DNA of 64,000 nucleotides from Cyanophora paradoxa (Eukaryota; Glaucocystophyceae; Cyanophorales; Cyanophoraceae). Every line of letters starts with the position of its first letter. Within the stretch, counting starts at the first letter, position 1. The notes beneath the pieces are model-generated. The model did not search any database, was not told where the DNA came from, and worked only from the letters and a program-made list of their open reading frames with translations. Location: assembly GCA_004431415.1 (NCBI GenBank), contig QPMI01000600.1, positions 62,001 to 126,000 on the forward strand, given 5' to 3'. The position numbers were made by a program, and so were the translations under genes. Of this stretch, positions 1 to 9,684 are shown one piece after another.

Positions 1-193
1 AGGCCCGCGGGCCGGCCCGCCCCCACCGCCGGCGCCGCCATCCCCTCCTGAACCCCGCGTGACCGCGTCTCGAGCTCGAGCTCGCCAGCACCGCAGTGTT
101 AGGAAGCTAGGCCATGCAGGTCGTGCCCCAACCCCAGGCCAGATAGGTCTGAACCGCGAACCATGCCGAATGTGCGTTGGAGCACGTTCCTGG

Positions 194-199
194 TTTATT
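194..199 (-). promoter_or_regulatory. Candidate poly(A) signal AATAAA
   Basis: On the minus strand AATAAA lies 2 nt after the TAG stop of the C2/IQ gene. That is very close to the stop, but the hexamer is exact and correctly oriented. Usage is inferred; other host genes here lack an obvious AATAAA. Confidence 0.35.
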
Positions 200-201
200 C
201 T

Positions 202-1671
202 CTAGATCATCAAAGCAAGCGAGCGCGAAAAGGTTTGGATACGTATACAGAAAAAGAGCCGGGCGTCTCGCCGGCGCGGCCCTGCGCCTGCACACCGCCT
301 GTTGGGACGGCGTCTGGCGGCTAGTACTCCGGGCTCTGCGGTTTCTGCGGTGAGGGGCGCCCGGCGAGGGCGGGGCGCATCGCTGACCAAGCACTGGCAC
401 ATCTTGAAGAAGAAGCCCTTCATGCCGGCCGGCTCGTCGCCCTTGTGGTACGCTGCCGCCGCGCTCAGACTGGGCCTGGCGCGGGGGCGAGCGGGCGGGC
501 GGACCCTCGGGCTGGTACGTGTATCCGCCGTCGCGCTGCGAGTAGCTCGTGTTCGAGGGGCCGCCCAGCTGTTTCCGGGTCCTGTGGCCCTTGTACATCG
601 CCTGGATCTGCAGCGCAAGGCGACGCTGAGACGACGCGCAGGGACCAGTCAAGGGGGAGCGCCGGACCTTCGCGGCGGCCTCGTCCTCCGTGAACCGCGA
701 CTGGTACCCCGACTGCTGGGCGTAGCGGGGCATCGGCGGCGGCGGCGGGGGAGGCGGCGGCGGAATGTAGCCGTTCGGGGGCCGCTGGACGTTCTGGCGA
801 GTCCTGTGGCCGCGGTACATCTGCGCCGGTCCCATCAAAAAGGAAGGAATCAGGAGCACAAAAACAAAAAGGACGAGCATACCGCCTGGATCTTCGCCGC
901 TGCTTGATCCTCGGTGTAGCCTGTAGAAGGCGTGAAAAGAGGAGAGCGTGCGGGGAAGGGAAGCGGGCGGACGGTAGGCCTGGTTCTGGGGCGGGGGAGG
1001 CGGGTAGGACTGCGCGGGGAAGCCGGAGCGCATGGAGTTGCTCTCCGGCACGGGCATCGGGGTCAAGGGCGCCTGCTGGACTGGGTCGCCTTGGAAGTTC
1101 AGAACGATGTGAAGCCGCGGCTGCACTCCCGTCTGGCTATCGCCAAGATTGTACTGCGCAGCGTGAAGCGGGGGCGGGAAGCAATGTCAGCGAGAGAACA
1201 CCGAGTTGCATCAAGATCAAATGTCAGCCGCACCCAGTTCTCCGTCCGCCCCTTGCCAGCCTGGCGGAGCTTCTGCTCGCGTGGAAAAGAGGAAGCTTAG
1301 AGCACGTGAAAACCTCGACAAACGGCTAGCGGTCACCTCGAAGTTGAGAATGAGCTTCCCACGAAGGATGTCGCCCTTGCCGGCCTTGCGCTCGAACACC
1401 TCGAACAGGACCCGATCATTCGAGTTGTCATCCACCCGGAAATCAAACTTCTGGTTCCAGGTCTGCACGCGATGCCCACTCAGCGACGCCGCGGCAATGC
1501 GAAAGGAAACGACCAACTGCGCACCGGCTTCTGCCCAATTCCCAACGTCGATTCCCTCTTCATGCCGCCTGCATCCCCACGGTCAACGCCACGGTGCAAC
1601 GCAGAGGATGCGTGAGGCGCACCCGTGCCGACGGTCAGGTTGACGATGAACTGGCGCTTTGGCTTGAACAT
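202..1671 (-). CDS. C2-domain protein with IQ motifs and proline-rich linker
   Basis: This is a multi-exon gene read on the minus strand. The first exons encode one C2 domain, beginning at KRQFIVNLTV and continuing with WNQKFDFRVDD, DRVLFEVFERK and GKLILNFE, the usual calcium/phospholipid-binding beta-sandwich pattern. A proline-rich stretch including a polyproline run follows, with two IQ calmodulin-binding motifs (IQAMYRGHRTR-like and IQAMYKGHRTR). The last exon carries a basic, cysteine-containing tail and ends in TAG at 202-204. An intron of about 60 nt joins QPE to AYHKGDEPAG in frame. The ATG at 1671 was chosen because the C2 strand starts just after it; the frame stays open upstream (LDGDGFKKKG) to a possible splice acceptor near 1705, so an upstream exon may exist. 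A calcium-responsive membrane adaptor is the likely role. Exact exon borders near 900-1200 are uncertain. Confidence 0.6.
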
Positions 1672-1704
1672 TCCCTTCTTCTTGAATCCATCTCCATCCA
1701 GGAG

Positions 1705-2745
1705 CTGCCGACGACGTGCAGAGCGTGAGGACGGCGAAAGGGGGTCCGACCAACGGTCTCATTCCATGCGATGCTGGGCACGCACGTCTACTGTCAAGAC
1801 GCCGTTCCTAGAGAACTGCGCCATCGCGCTTGCTGTCTCTTGCTCTCGCTGCTGGTGGTTGCGAGACGTGGAATTCGCTGCAGTACGTTGCTAGGGGGTA
1901 CAGGCGCGAATGAGTGCGCAGGTCAAGGCTAGGCCTAGGGCCGGTTCGTCGAGAGACTAGGTCTACGTATACGCCCTCTACGGCGGCATGAAATCGCATG
2001 TCAAATGGAGCGCCATCACTCCATACGCGCTAGAGGCAGGTTGCACGACCGGATCTGCGCCGGGCGCCGGCGCCCCTCAGGGCCTCGCGATCGAGCTCCT
2101 GCGCGCGCTGCTGCGCATGCGCAAGCGCGCGCGCGCGCTGCTGCGCATGCGCAAGCGCGCGCGCGCCCCTCCCGGCATGTGCGCATGCAGCACAAGCCTC
2201 TGACTAGTGCATAGTAGCGCCGCAAATACCACGGCGACCGCCACGCCGCGCGCGCCGGCGCCAATTGCAAGCGGCTGCAGCTGCAGCTGAGCGCTAGCCG
2301 AGCCGGCGCCGGCGCCTCGCCGAGTAGCTCTTAGCTGTAGGAGCTCGAGCCGACGCCGCGGACAGTAGCTACAGCAGAGGCGCGTCAGTTGACCCGACGG
2401 TGCATGCGCTTACATGCACATGCCCTACTTTAAAAAACGCCAGCGAACGCGCGCCCCGGCCGCGGGCCCGCGGCGCGCTCGCGCGCTGCAGCTCCGTGCG
2501 CCCGGTCAGCACGCCAGACCCGGCGGCGCAGACGAATGTGCAGAAGATCCAGTTACAGGACGGGAAGAGGCAACATGCAGACGGGGAACCCGGAGTGGCG
2601 CGGGCGGACTGCGGGATTCCATGTCAGACGGCCGGCGGAGCAGGCTGCGCGCGGGGCGTCGTCGCCGTCGCCAACGTCACTCGCGCTCGGCTGCACGGAC
2701 GGGTGCGCCCACGGAAGGGATGCGTCTGTTCTCTGGAAGCTGGCA
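1705..2745. other. Intergenic region, palindrome-rich, no convincing gene
   Basis: No domain-bearing reading frame was seen on either strand. The stretch holds many short palindromes (CTGCAG, GCTAGC, GGCGCC, TGCGCATGCGCA) and one exact tandem duplication at 2101-2160. Promoter sequences of the C2/IQ gene probably lie in its left part. Confidence 0.6.
2101..2160. repeat. Two exact tandem copies of a 30-bp GC-rich unit
   Basis: Bases 2101-2130 and 2131-2160 are identical. Each copy contains the palindrome TGCGCATGCGCA flanked by alternating GC, a sequence type prone to cruciform or Z-DNA structure and to slippage. Confidence 0.9.
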
Positions 2746-3258
2746 TCAAGGCGGCGGCGGAGGCGGAGTGGGCCCAGGCGGGTCGGGCGTAGCGCCGCGC
2801 TTCTCCAGCGCTGAGAGCAGTTTCGCCTCGTCGAGGCGGTGCCGGGCAATCTCGGAGCCGTCCAAGTGGATCTGCGGGGGTGCGTCGCGCGCGCACGCGC
2901 GTCATTGGCGGCGTTGCCCCGCGCGGCGAGCCGCGGCCTGGATGCTGACCACAGGAATGTCGTATCTGTACTCGTTGAAGAAGCGCGCGTTCTCTGGCTT
3001 GTCAATGTAGACCTCCTCGTACGCGAAGGGCACCTGCGTCGCGGTCAGCCACGGTCGACGCGGCGGGGAAGCGATGCACCCGTTGCCTTGTTTTGCCAAT
3101 CACGAACTTCACGGCGTCTGCACCGCGCGCCGTCAGCAGGCCCGCCGTGCGCGCCGCGCGAGTCACGCAAGCAAGCGCCACGCATGCACACCGCACAGGC
3201 TGCAAGTCTTTGAGGTAAACAGCGTGATCTTGGGCAGCTGCCGGGCGGCGCCCGCCAT
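2746..3258 (-). CDS. Glutaredoxin-like (DUF836) thiol protein
   Basis: A small protein of about 108 residues encoded by four exons. It starts MAGAARQLPKITLFTSKTC at an ATG at 3258. The N-terminal beta strand and redox motif read KITLFTSKTCSLC, giving the CxxC active site. The next exons give DAVKFVIG, then VPFAYEEVYIDKPEN and the cis-proline segment YRYDIPVVSI. The last exon, IHLDGSEIARHRLDEAKL, is the typical DUF836 end. The stop is TGA at 2746-2748 after a short proline run. The first intron is GT-AG; the last (CAG|GCCGCG to CGCAG|ATC) appears to be GC-AG. The family is thought to act in thiol-disulfide chemistry; its substrate cannot be told from sequence. The divergently transcribed DUG2-type glutathione-degradation gene starts 95 bp away, so a shared promoter is possible. 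Confidence 0.8.
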
Positions 3259-3352
3259 TCCGACCGCTGCAAGACCACGTAGCCCCCCCAGCTACAGGCG
3301 CGCAGCGGGCCTCAGGCAGGCGCGCACGGCGGGCCTCAGGAGCTCGTGACCC

Positions 3353-6300
3353 ATGCAAGCGCGCACGGCGGGCCTGAGGAGCTCGCCCGACCTCTCCCAG
3401 CTAACGAGTGCGTCCTTCTCCGGGCGCCGGGCGATCCGCGCCCGGTGACGCGTGCTGCTCGCAGAGTCCAGCCCGCTCGAGCAGGCGAATGCGAATGACG
3501 AATCGAGCGGCTGCTGGTCCCACAAGATCACCGGACACCAGGACAGCGTCCTCTGTCTCGCCGTGCATCGGCGTACCGTCTATTCGGGCTCGCAAGATTC
3601 GACGATCCGGGTCCGCCTTGCCAGCCTCCATCGCCAGTGCTTCGCTGATCAAACGCGCTAACCTGCATCTGCGCGGGACGCCCGCGCGCACGCCAGGCCT
3701 GGGACACGTGAGTGCTGCGCGAAACTCGCTCCGCGGCCGCGCCTGACGCCTCGCGGCGGCACGATCGCAGTGAATTCTTCCACTGCACGGCCACTCTGAA
3801 GGGTGAGACGTGCTGACGCGCGCCGCCTACGCGCGCCGCTCCCTGATCGACCGTCGCCGATTGTCTCGTCAGGGCACACCCGCTCCGTGCTGGCTTTGGC
3901 CGTCGCGGACGGGCTCCTCTTCAGCTCCAGCAGCGACAACAATGTGAAGGTCCGTGTGGGCAGCCGCCAGTCGCCAGCCACCCCGTGCCCGCGGCCGATG
4001 GAGCCGACCCCACGCAGATCTGGTCCCTGGCGACGCACGAGTGCGTCATAACGCTCGCAGGGCGCGGCGGCGCCGTCCCGCGCAGCCCCGGTGCGCGCTT
4101 AACCCCTTCCGCCCTCTTTCGCTCTTTCGAGCGGCCGCCCCGCAGGCCACGTCTTCGCCCTGGCCCCGTGGGACCGCTACCTCTTCCTGGGCTGCCAGGC
4201 GCGCCCATACCCCCCGGACCACCGCGTACCCCCCGAAACCGCATGCCAGGACACGACTGTGAAGCGCGTGGACCTCGAGGCGATCGCGGAGCAGTGCCCC
4301 GAGCTGCGGGCCGCGCGCGTGCCCTCCGAGAGCTCCGGCCACGTGCGCGCCCCCGATGCCGGCGCGCGGTACCCCTCCGTCGCCCTGTGAGCGCGACGTA
4401 CCCCCCAGGGCGAGGACCGCTCGGACTCGCCGTCGGCCCCTAGCGCCGCGGCGCCGCACACGCCCGTCTCCTCCGCCGCGCAGGCCCGCGCAGGCCTCCC
4501 GCTCTCCTCCCTTCCCCCCCCCCCCTCACGGGGCGGGGTACAGGCGCGGCGGCGGTCGGTGGAGGAGGTGGTGGCGCAGCTGCGCTCCCTCGGGGCCGGC
4601 CTCGACGAGCTCCCGCACCTCCCCGTGCGCCCCCGCCCGCCCGCCCGGGCGCCACGTGGGATGCGGGGGCGAGGCCAAACCGCTCCGCCGCCGCCGCCGC
4701 CGCCGCGCAGCCTGCGAAGAAGGGCGCCGTCACATCCCCCTCCAAGACCGGCGGGGACGGCGAGGGCGAGGCGCGCCGCCCGCCCGCCCGCGCCCCTCGT
4801 CCGTCCCCGCGCTCACGCGCCCCCGCAGAGGCTCAAGCCCCGCCCGCTGCGGCTTGTCCCTGGGGAGGGCGAGGCGCGCTTTCCCGCATTCCCGCGCGAA
4901 TGCCTACCCTCCTGATCCCTCGCCCCAGGCCAAGGATTCGCCCAAGGGCGCCGAGGTACCGCGTACCCCCGCCCGTCCTTCCTGCGCTCTTAACGACGCA
5001 CTCCCCGCCAGCCGAGGACCCCCGGCGGCTTCAGCTTCCGGGCTGTCGGTACCCCCGGCTGCGTCGGCTCTCCCGACGGCGACGGCGAGGGGGCGGGGCC
5101 CTCCAACCCCTACGACCGGGTTCGCCCTATCCCCCTTCCTCTTCCCCTCCGCCCCTCGAACCCCTTGAACTCCGTGCCCCCAGAGGGAGGACCACCTGGT
5201 GTGCGGGGCGTTGGACGCGGCGGGCGTGTCTGCGGGCAGCATCGCGTGGGAGAACACCTTCTTCAGGAGGTGCGCCGCCTTCCAGGTTGCGCGCTTGAAC
5301 CGTTCTCTGAGCCGCCCGCCCAGTCGCGGGCTCGAACCCGAAGAGCCCGAGGGTGCCGTACCCCCTCCCGGTCGGCCTTGCCCTGCCTCGAACCGCCTTT
5401 CTCCCCAGGCTCCTGGGTACCGCTGAACCGCTTCTCGACGACGCTGCTGGCGGGGAAGCACCTAGGCTATGTCTACTCGCGCGTACCCCCCTCCTTAGCC
5501 TCGTACCCCCGGGGTGATCGCCCCCCGCAGGGCCGTCGCGGCGGCGGGGCGCATCTACACGGGATCGGGGGACTGCACAGTGAAGGTGCTGTACCCACGC
5601 ACCATCCGCGCCCGCCGCCCCTGACGCTGCGCCTCTCAGGTCTGGCACGCGCGCACGCTGGACTGCGAGCAGGTACGCGTACCCCCCTCCCTTTCGCGCG
5701 GTACCCCTCTCGACGCTCCGGCCAGACGCTCGAGGGCCACGAGGGGAGTGTGCTGGCGCTGGCGGTGGCGGGGGATACCCTCTATTCAGGCTCGGCCGAC
5801 CACAGCGTAAAGGCGAGCGTACCCCCCTGCCCGCCGTCTTTATCCCCTCTGACTCGCCCGGCAGGTCTGGATCTCCGACGGGACGATGTTCCACTTGAAG
5901 CGAACCCTCGCCGGCCACGGGGACGAGGCGAGCCGCCCCCGTTCCCCCCTCGTCAGCTTCCAAAAGAACCTGATGCTGTACCCCCAGGTCCTAGCTCTCT
6001 CCGTGTTCGGCCCGACGCTCTTCTCGGGGGCCGCCGACGGCGTCGTCAAGGTGCGGGGGGGTGGAGCGGGGCGGGGAGGGGTGCGACCTCTTCCGCTGAC
6101 CTCGCCGCTTTCGGCGCAGGCGTGGGACACGAAGACGCTGCAGTGCTTCCGAACGATGACGGACCCGGCGCAGACGCCGGCGCCGCCCCCGCCCGCCCCG
6201 TCTCCCTCCTCCTCCTGCCCCTCCTCCTCCTCCTCGCTGCACGCCCCGGCGCCGGCGTGCCCCCGGGCGAGCCCCTGCGGTTCCGCGGCGCCGGCAGCGG

Positions 6301-9300
6301 CCTCGTCGCCCGCAATCCTGGCGCTCACGGCCGCCTCGTGCTCGGGGGTCTTCACGGGCGGCTCCGACAACTCCCTCCGCTTCTGGGGCATCGAGTGCGC
6401 CCCCCCCCTCTCTCTCTCTGGCGCCCGTCCGGCTCGCCGAGGGGGCGGCCGCGCAGGTTCCCCGCGGACGTGGCGGCGAGCGTGGCGTCGCCGCCGGGCC
6501 TGAGCCCCGCCGACGGGCGGCGTGACAGCCTCAACGAGGACCCCGCCGACGCCGCCGGCGCCGGGCGCGCCTCCCGCAGCCTCGGGCACGCCCCGCCCCG
6601 CCCCGCCCCGCTCGCCCTCGGCCCCTCGCTTTCGGCGTGACGCGCCGGCAGCAACCTGGGGCGGAGCGGGTCGGCGCTCTGGCGGCGCGCGCAGAGCATC
6701 TGCGGCTCCTCGCACGGTCCGTCCCCCGCTCGCGCCATCTAGGGACCGTCTCCTTACCCCCCCTCCCCCCCCCCCCCTCCCCCTCTTCGAGCCGCCTCCA
6801 AAGACGCCCTGAGAGCCGCGCGCGCGCGCCGAGCTTCGAGCCGCCTCCGAGCGCGGAGCCCCGCCGCAGACCGGATGGTGGAGATGCTGCGGCGGTTCGT
6901 GGCGCTGCGGTCGGTGAGCGTCGAGCCGGCGGCGCGGGAGGAGCTCTGGAAGGCCGCCAAGTTCACCCGCAACATGCTCGTCGTCCGCGCTCTTCGCTCT
7001 CCTCTCTTTCCCTCTTTGGGCGGGGCTTAGCCTTCGGGCTCCGCGGCAGACGTTGCTGGGGGCGGAGGTGCGGTTTGCGTGCCCGCGGGAGGGGCGCGCC
7101 CCCGTCGTGCTGGCCCGCGTGGGCAACCGCCCCGAGCTCCCCACCGTCCTCTTCTACGGCCACTACGACGTCCAGGTGCGCTGTACCCCCCTCCGCTCCG
7201 CCCCCCCGCTTCTTCTGCTCTGACGGGCGCAGCCGGCGGGCTCGAGCGGGTGGCGGACGGACCCCTGGAAGCTCACCGTGCGGGCCCCGCCCGGCCCGGC
7301 CTCTCACTCGAGCTCGCGTGTTCACGCGGTCGGGCGCCGCCGCCGCAGAGCGAGGACGGGTACCTGTACGGGCGGGGCGCCACGGACAACAAGGGCCCCG
7401 TGGGTGCGCGCGCGCGCCGCGCCCTCGCCCCCCGCCCCAGCCCCACCCGACCACCTCCGACCTCCCGCAGTGGCGGTGTGCTACGCGGTGAAGGAGCTGC
7501 TGGAGGAGACGGAGGGGGAGCTCCCCGTCAACGTCGCCTTCGTCGTCGAGGGCGAGGCGCGCCCCGCCGCCCCCGGGCCCCCGCGCCCCGCCTTCCCTGG
7601 CCCCCGCTCAGCTCGCGGGGGCGCAGGAGGAGGCCAACTCGGACGGGCTCGAGGAGGCCATCCTCCGCAACCGCGAGTGGCTCGCCGACACCCAGGCGAG
7701 CAGGGGGCGGGGCGGGAGGGACGGGCCTCGCCCTGACGCCCCCCCGGCGCAGGTGATCCTGGTGTCGAACAACTACTGGCTGGGGGAGTCGCGCCCCTGC
7801 GTCACCTTCGGCATGCGCGGCCGCGTCCAGATCGAGGCGCGCCCCGCCCGCCCCCCCGCCCCGCCTCCCCGCTCACGCCCCCGCAGCTGGAGATCACGGG
7901 CTGCAAGCGGGACCTCCACTCCGGTGCGCCCCCCGCCCCCGCCCCTGTCCCCCCCGCGCCTGATTCCCCCCAGGGGTGGACGGGGGCACGGTGCACGAGC
8001 CGATGGTGGACCTCGTCGCCGTCCTCGCCCGCCTCGTCTCCCCCGACGGCCAGGCCCGCCCCGCCCCGCCCGTCTTCAGAGAGCTGGAGCTGGAGGGCGC
8101 CTCTGATCCCGGGCGGGCGGAGCAGGTGCTGATCCCGGGCTTCCACGACGACGTGCGGCCCCTCTCCCCCGACGAGGACGCCATCTACACCCAGGCCCGC
8201 CCTGTACCCATCCACTTTTGTTTGTCTCGCCTCACTCTCCGGCGCCGCAGATCACGGACTTCGACCTCGACAAGTTCTGCGAGCGCATCGGCGCCCAGCA
8301 GCTCCAGGCGCGCCCGTACCCGCCTCCCGCTTCCCCACCCCCTCCGGTCTGAACTTTTCTCGCAGGCGGAGGACGTGAAGGGGGTGCTGCTGCGGAGGTG
8401 GCGGTACCCCACGCTCACGGTGCACGGCGTGGGGCCCGACGCCGCCTGCGGGCCCTCCTTCTCCGTCATCGCCAGGCGCGCCGCTGTACCCCCGGCCGTC
8501 CCCCCCCACCCCCCCTTGCGCTCTGACTCCGCCGCAGGAGGGCCGTGGGGCGCGTCTCGATGCGCATCGTGCCCGACCAGAGCCCCGCCAAGATCTTCGA
8601 AGTGACGGGTACACGCCTCGCCCTCGGCTCCCTCCTCCTCCCCCCGCGAGCCTCTGCCGCCCGCAGCCGCCTACGTCCGATCCGTCTTCGCCGAGCTCGG
8701 CTCCAAGTGCCCTACCCCACCCCCAAAACAATGCGATATCTGTACCCCCTGACGCGCCGCAGGAACGTGCTGCAGATCCGGCAGGTGGACGCGAGCGACT
8801 GGTGGCTGGGGAACCCCCGCGGGGGCGCCTTCAAGGCCCTCGCCCGCGCCGTCCAGGCCCGTACCCCCCCCCCGCTCCTCCCCCCCTCTTCTGACTCGTC
8901 TGATTGCAGGAGGTGTGGGGGGAGCGGCCGATGTACGTGCGCGAGGGGGGCACCATCCCCGTGACCCCCTTCCTCGTGCGCCCTACCCCTCCCTGCTTTC
9001 TTCCCCCTCTGAGGCCCCGCCCCTCCGCAGGAGAAGACACTGGGGGCCCCCGCCGTGCACCTTGCGATGGGGCAGTCCTCCGACCAGGTGCCCTCCCCGC
9101 CCTCCCGCACTCGAGCTCGCCCCTCCCGCCCCTGAACTTGGCCAGGCGCACCTGGCGAACGAGCGGATCCGGTACCTGAACCTCGTGAAGGGCATGCAGG
9201 TCGTCAAGGCCTTCCTCAAGGAGGCGCCTTCCCCGCGCCCCCTCGCTTCTTCAGGCGGCCTGACGCGGGGCCGGGGCCGGGGCCGGCAGGTGGGGGCGGG

Positions 9301-9415
9301 GCGGCTGAGCGCGACGGCGCGGGAGGACCCGTCGCCGCCCTTCGGCCTCAGCGGCCTCGCCGGCATCCCCTCGGGCGGCATGTCCTTCGCCGAGCGCCTC
9401 CGCTCCCAGCACTAG
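3353..9415 (+). CDS. DUG2: DUG2-type WD40 + M20A metallopeptidase
   Basis: This large gene has about 25 short exons. The first half encodes WD40 repeats, seen as GHQDSVLCLAV, GHTRSVLALAVADG, GHEGSVLALAVAGD, VLALSVFGPTLFSG and FTGGSDNSLRFW (about 3.5-6.4 kb). From 6870 an M20A peptidase domain follows: MLRRFVALRSVSVE, the zinc segment FYGHYDVQ, GRGATDNKGP, the catalytic acid segment VVEGEEEANS, RDLHSG, IPGFHDDV, MRIVPDQSP and AHLANERIRYLNLV. WD40 plus M20A in one chain is the architecture of yeast Dug2, partner of Dug3 in breaking down glutathione in the cytosol. Where dipeptidases carry a metal-ligand Asp, this protein has Asn (ILVSNNYW). The proposed start is the ATG at 3353, which splices in phase to the first WD40 exon. 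At least nine introns in the peptidase half use GC donors. TAG stop at 9413-9415. The first exons and the WD40-to-M20 linker (6.5-6.87 kb) are the least certain. Confidence 0.82.
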
Positions 9416-9684
9416 CGAGCAGTGGCCGGGGCCCCCTGCCCCGCCCGCCCCAGCCCGCCCCAGCCCGCCCGCCCGCCCGCCGTAGTTCGCTCCGTAGAAG
9501 GCGCAGTCGTAGTAAAGGCGTTGATGTGCGTTTTAGTGAGGCTTTCGCGACCTGACTCGAAACTCGAAGCGGCCCTGTGCATGCATTGCGCTCTCTTTGC
9601 GCTGCGCCGGAGAGGAAAGAAGACTGTGCATAGGCATTCAACCGAGACTGCGCGGGGGCGGAGCCAGCGCGGCCGCGGCCACGG

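Noticed and set aside
5165-6640. 491-codon plus-strand open frame
   Set aside because: It reads through several introns of the DUG2-type gene; WD40 motifs lie in other frames and are joined by splicing.
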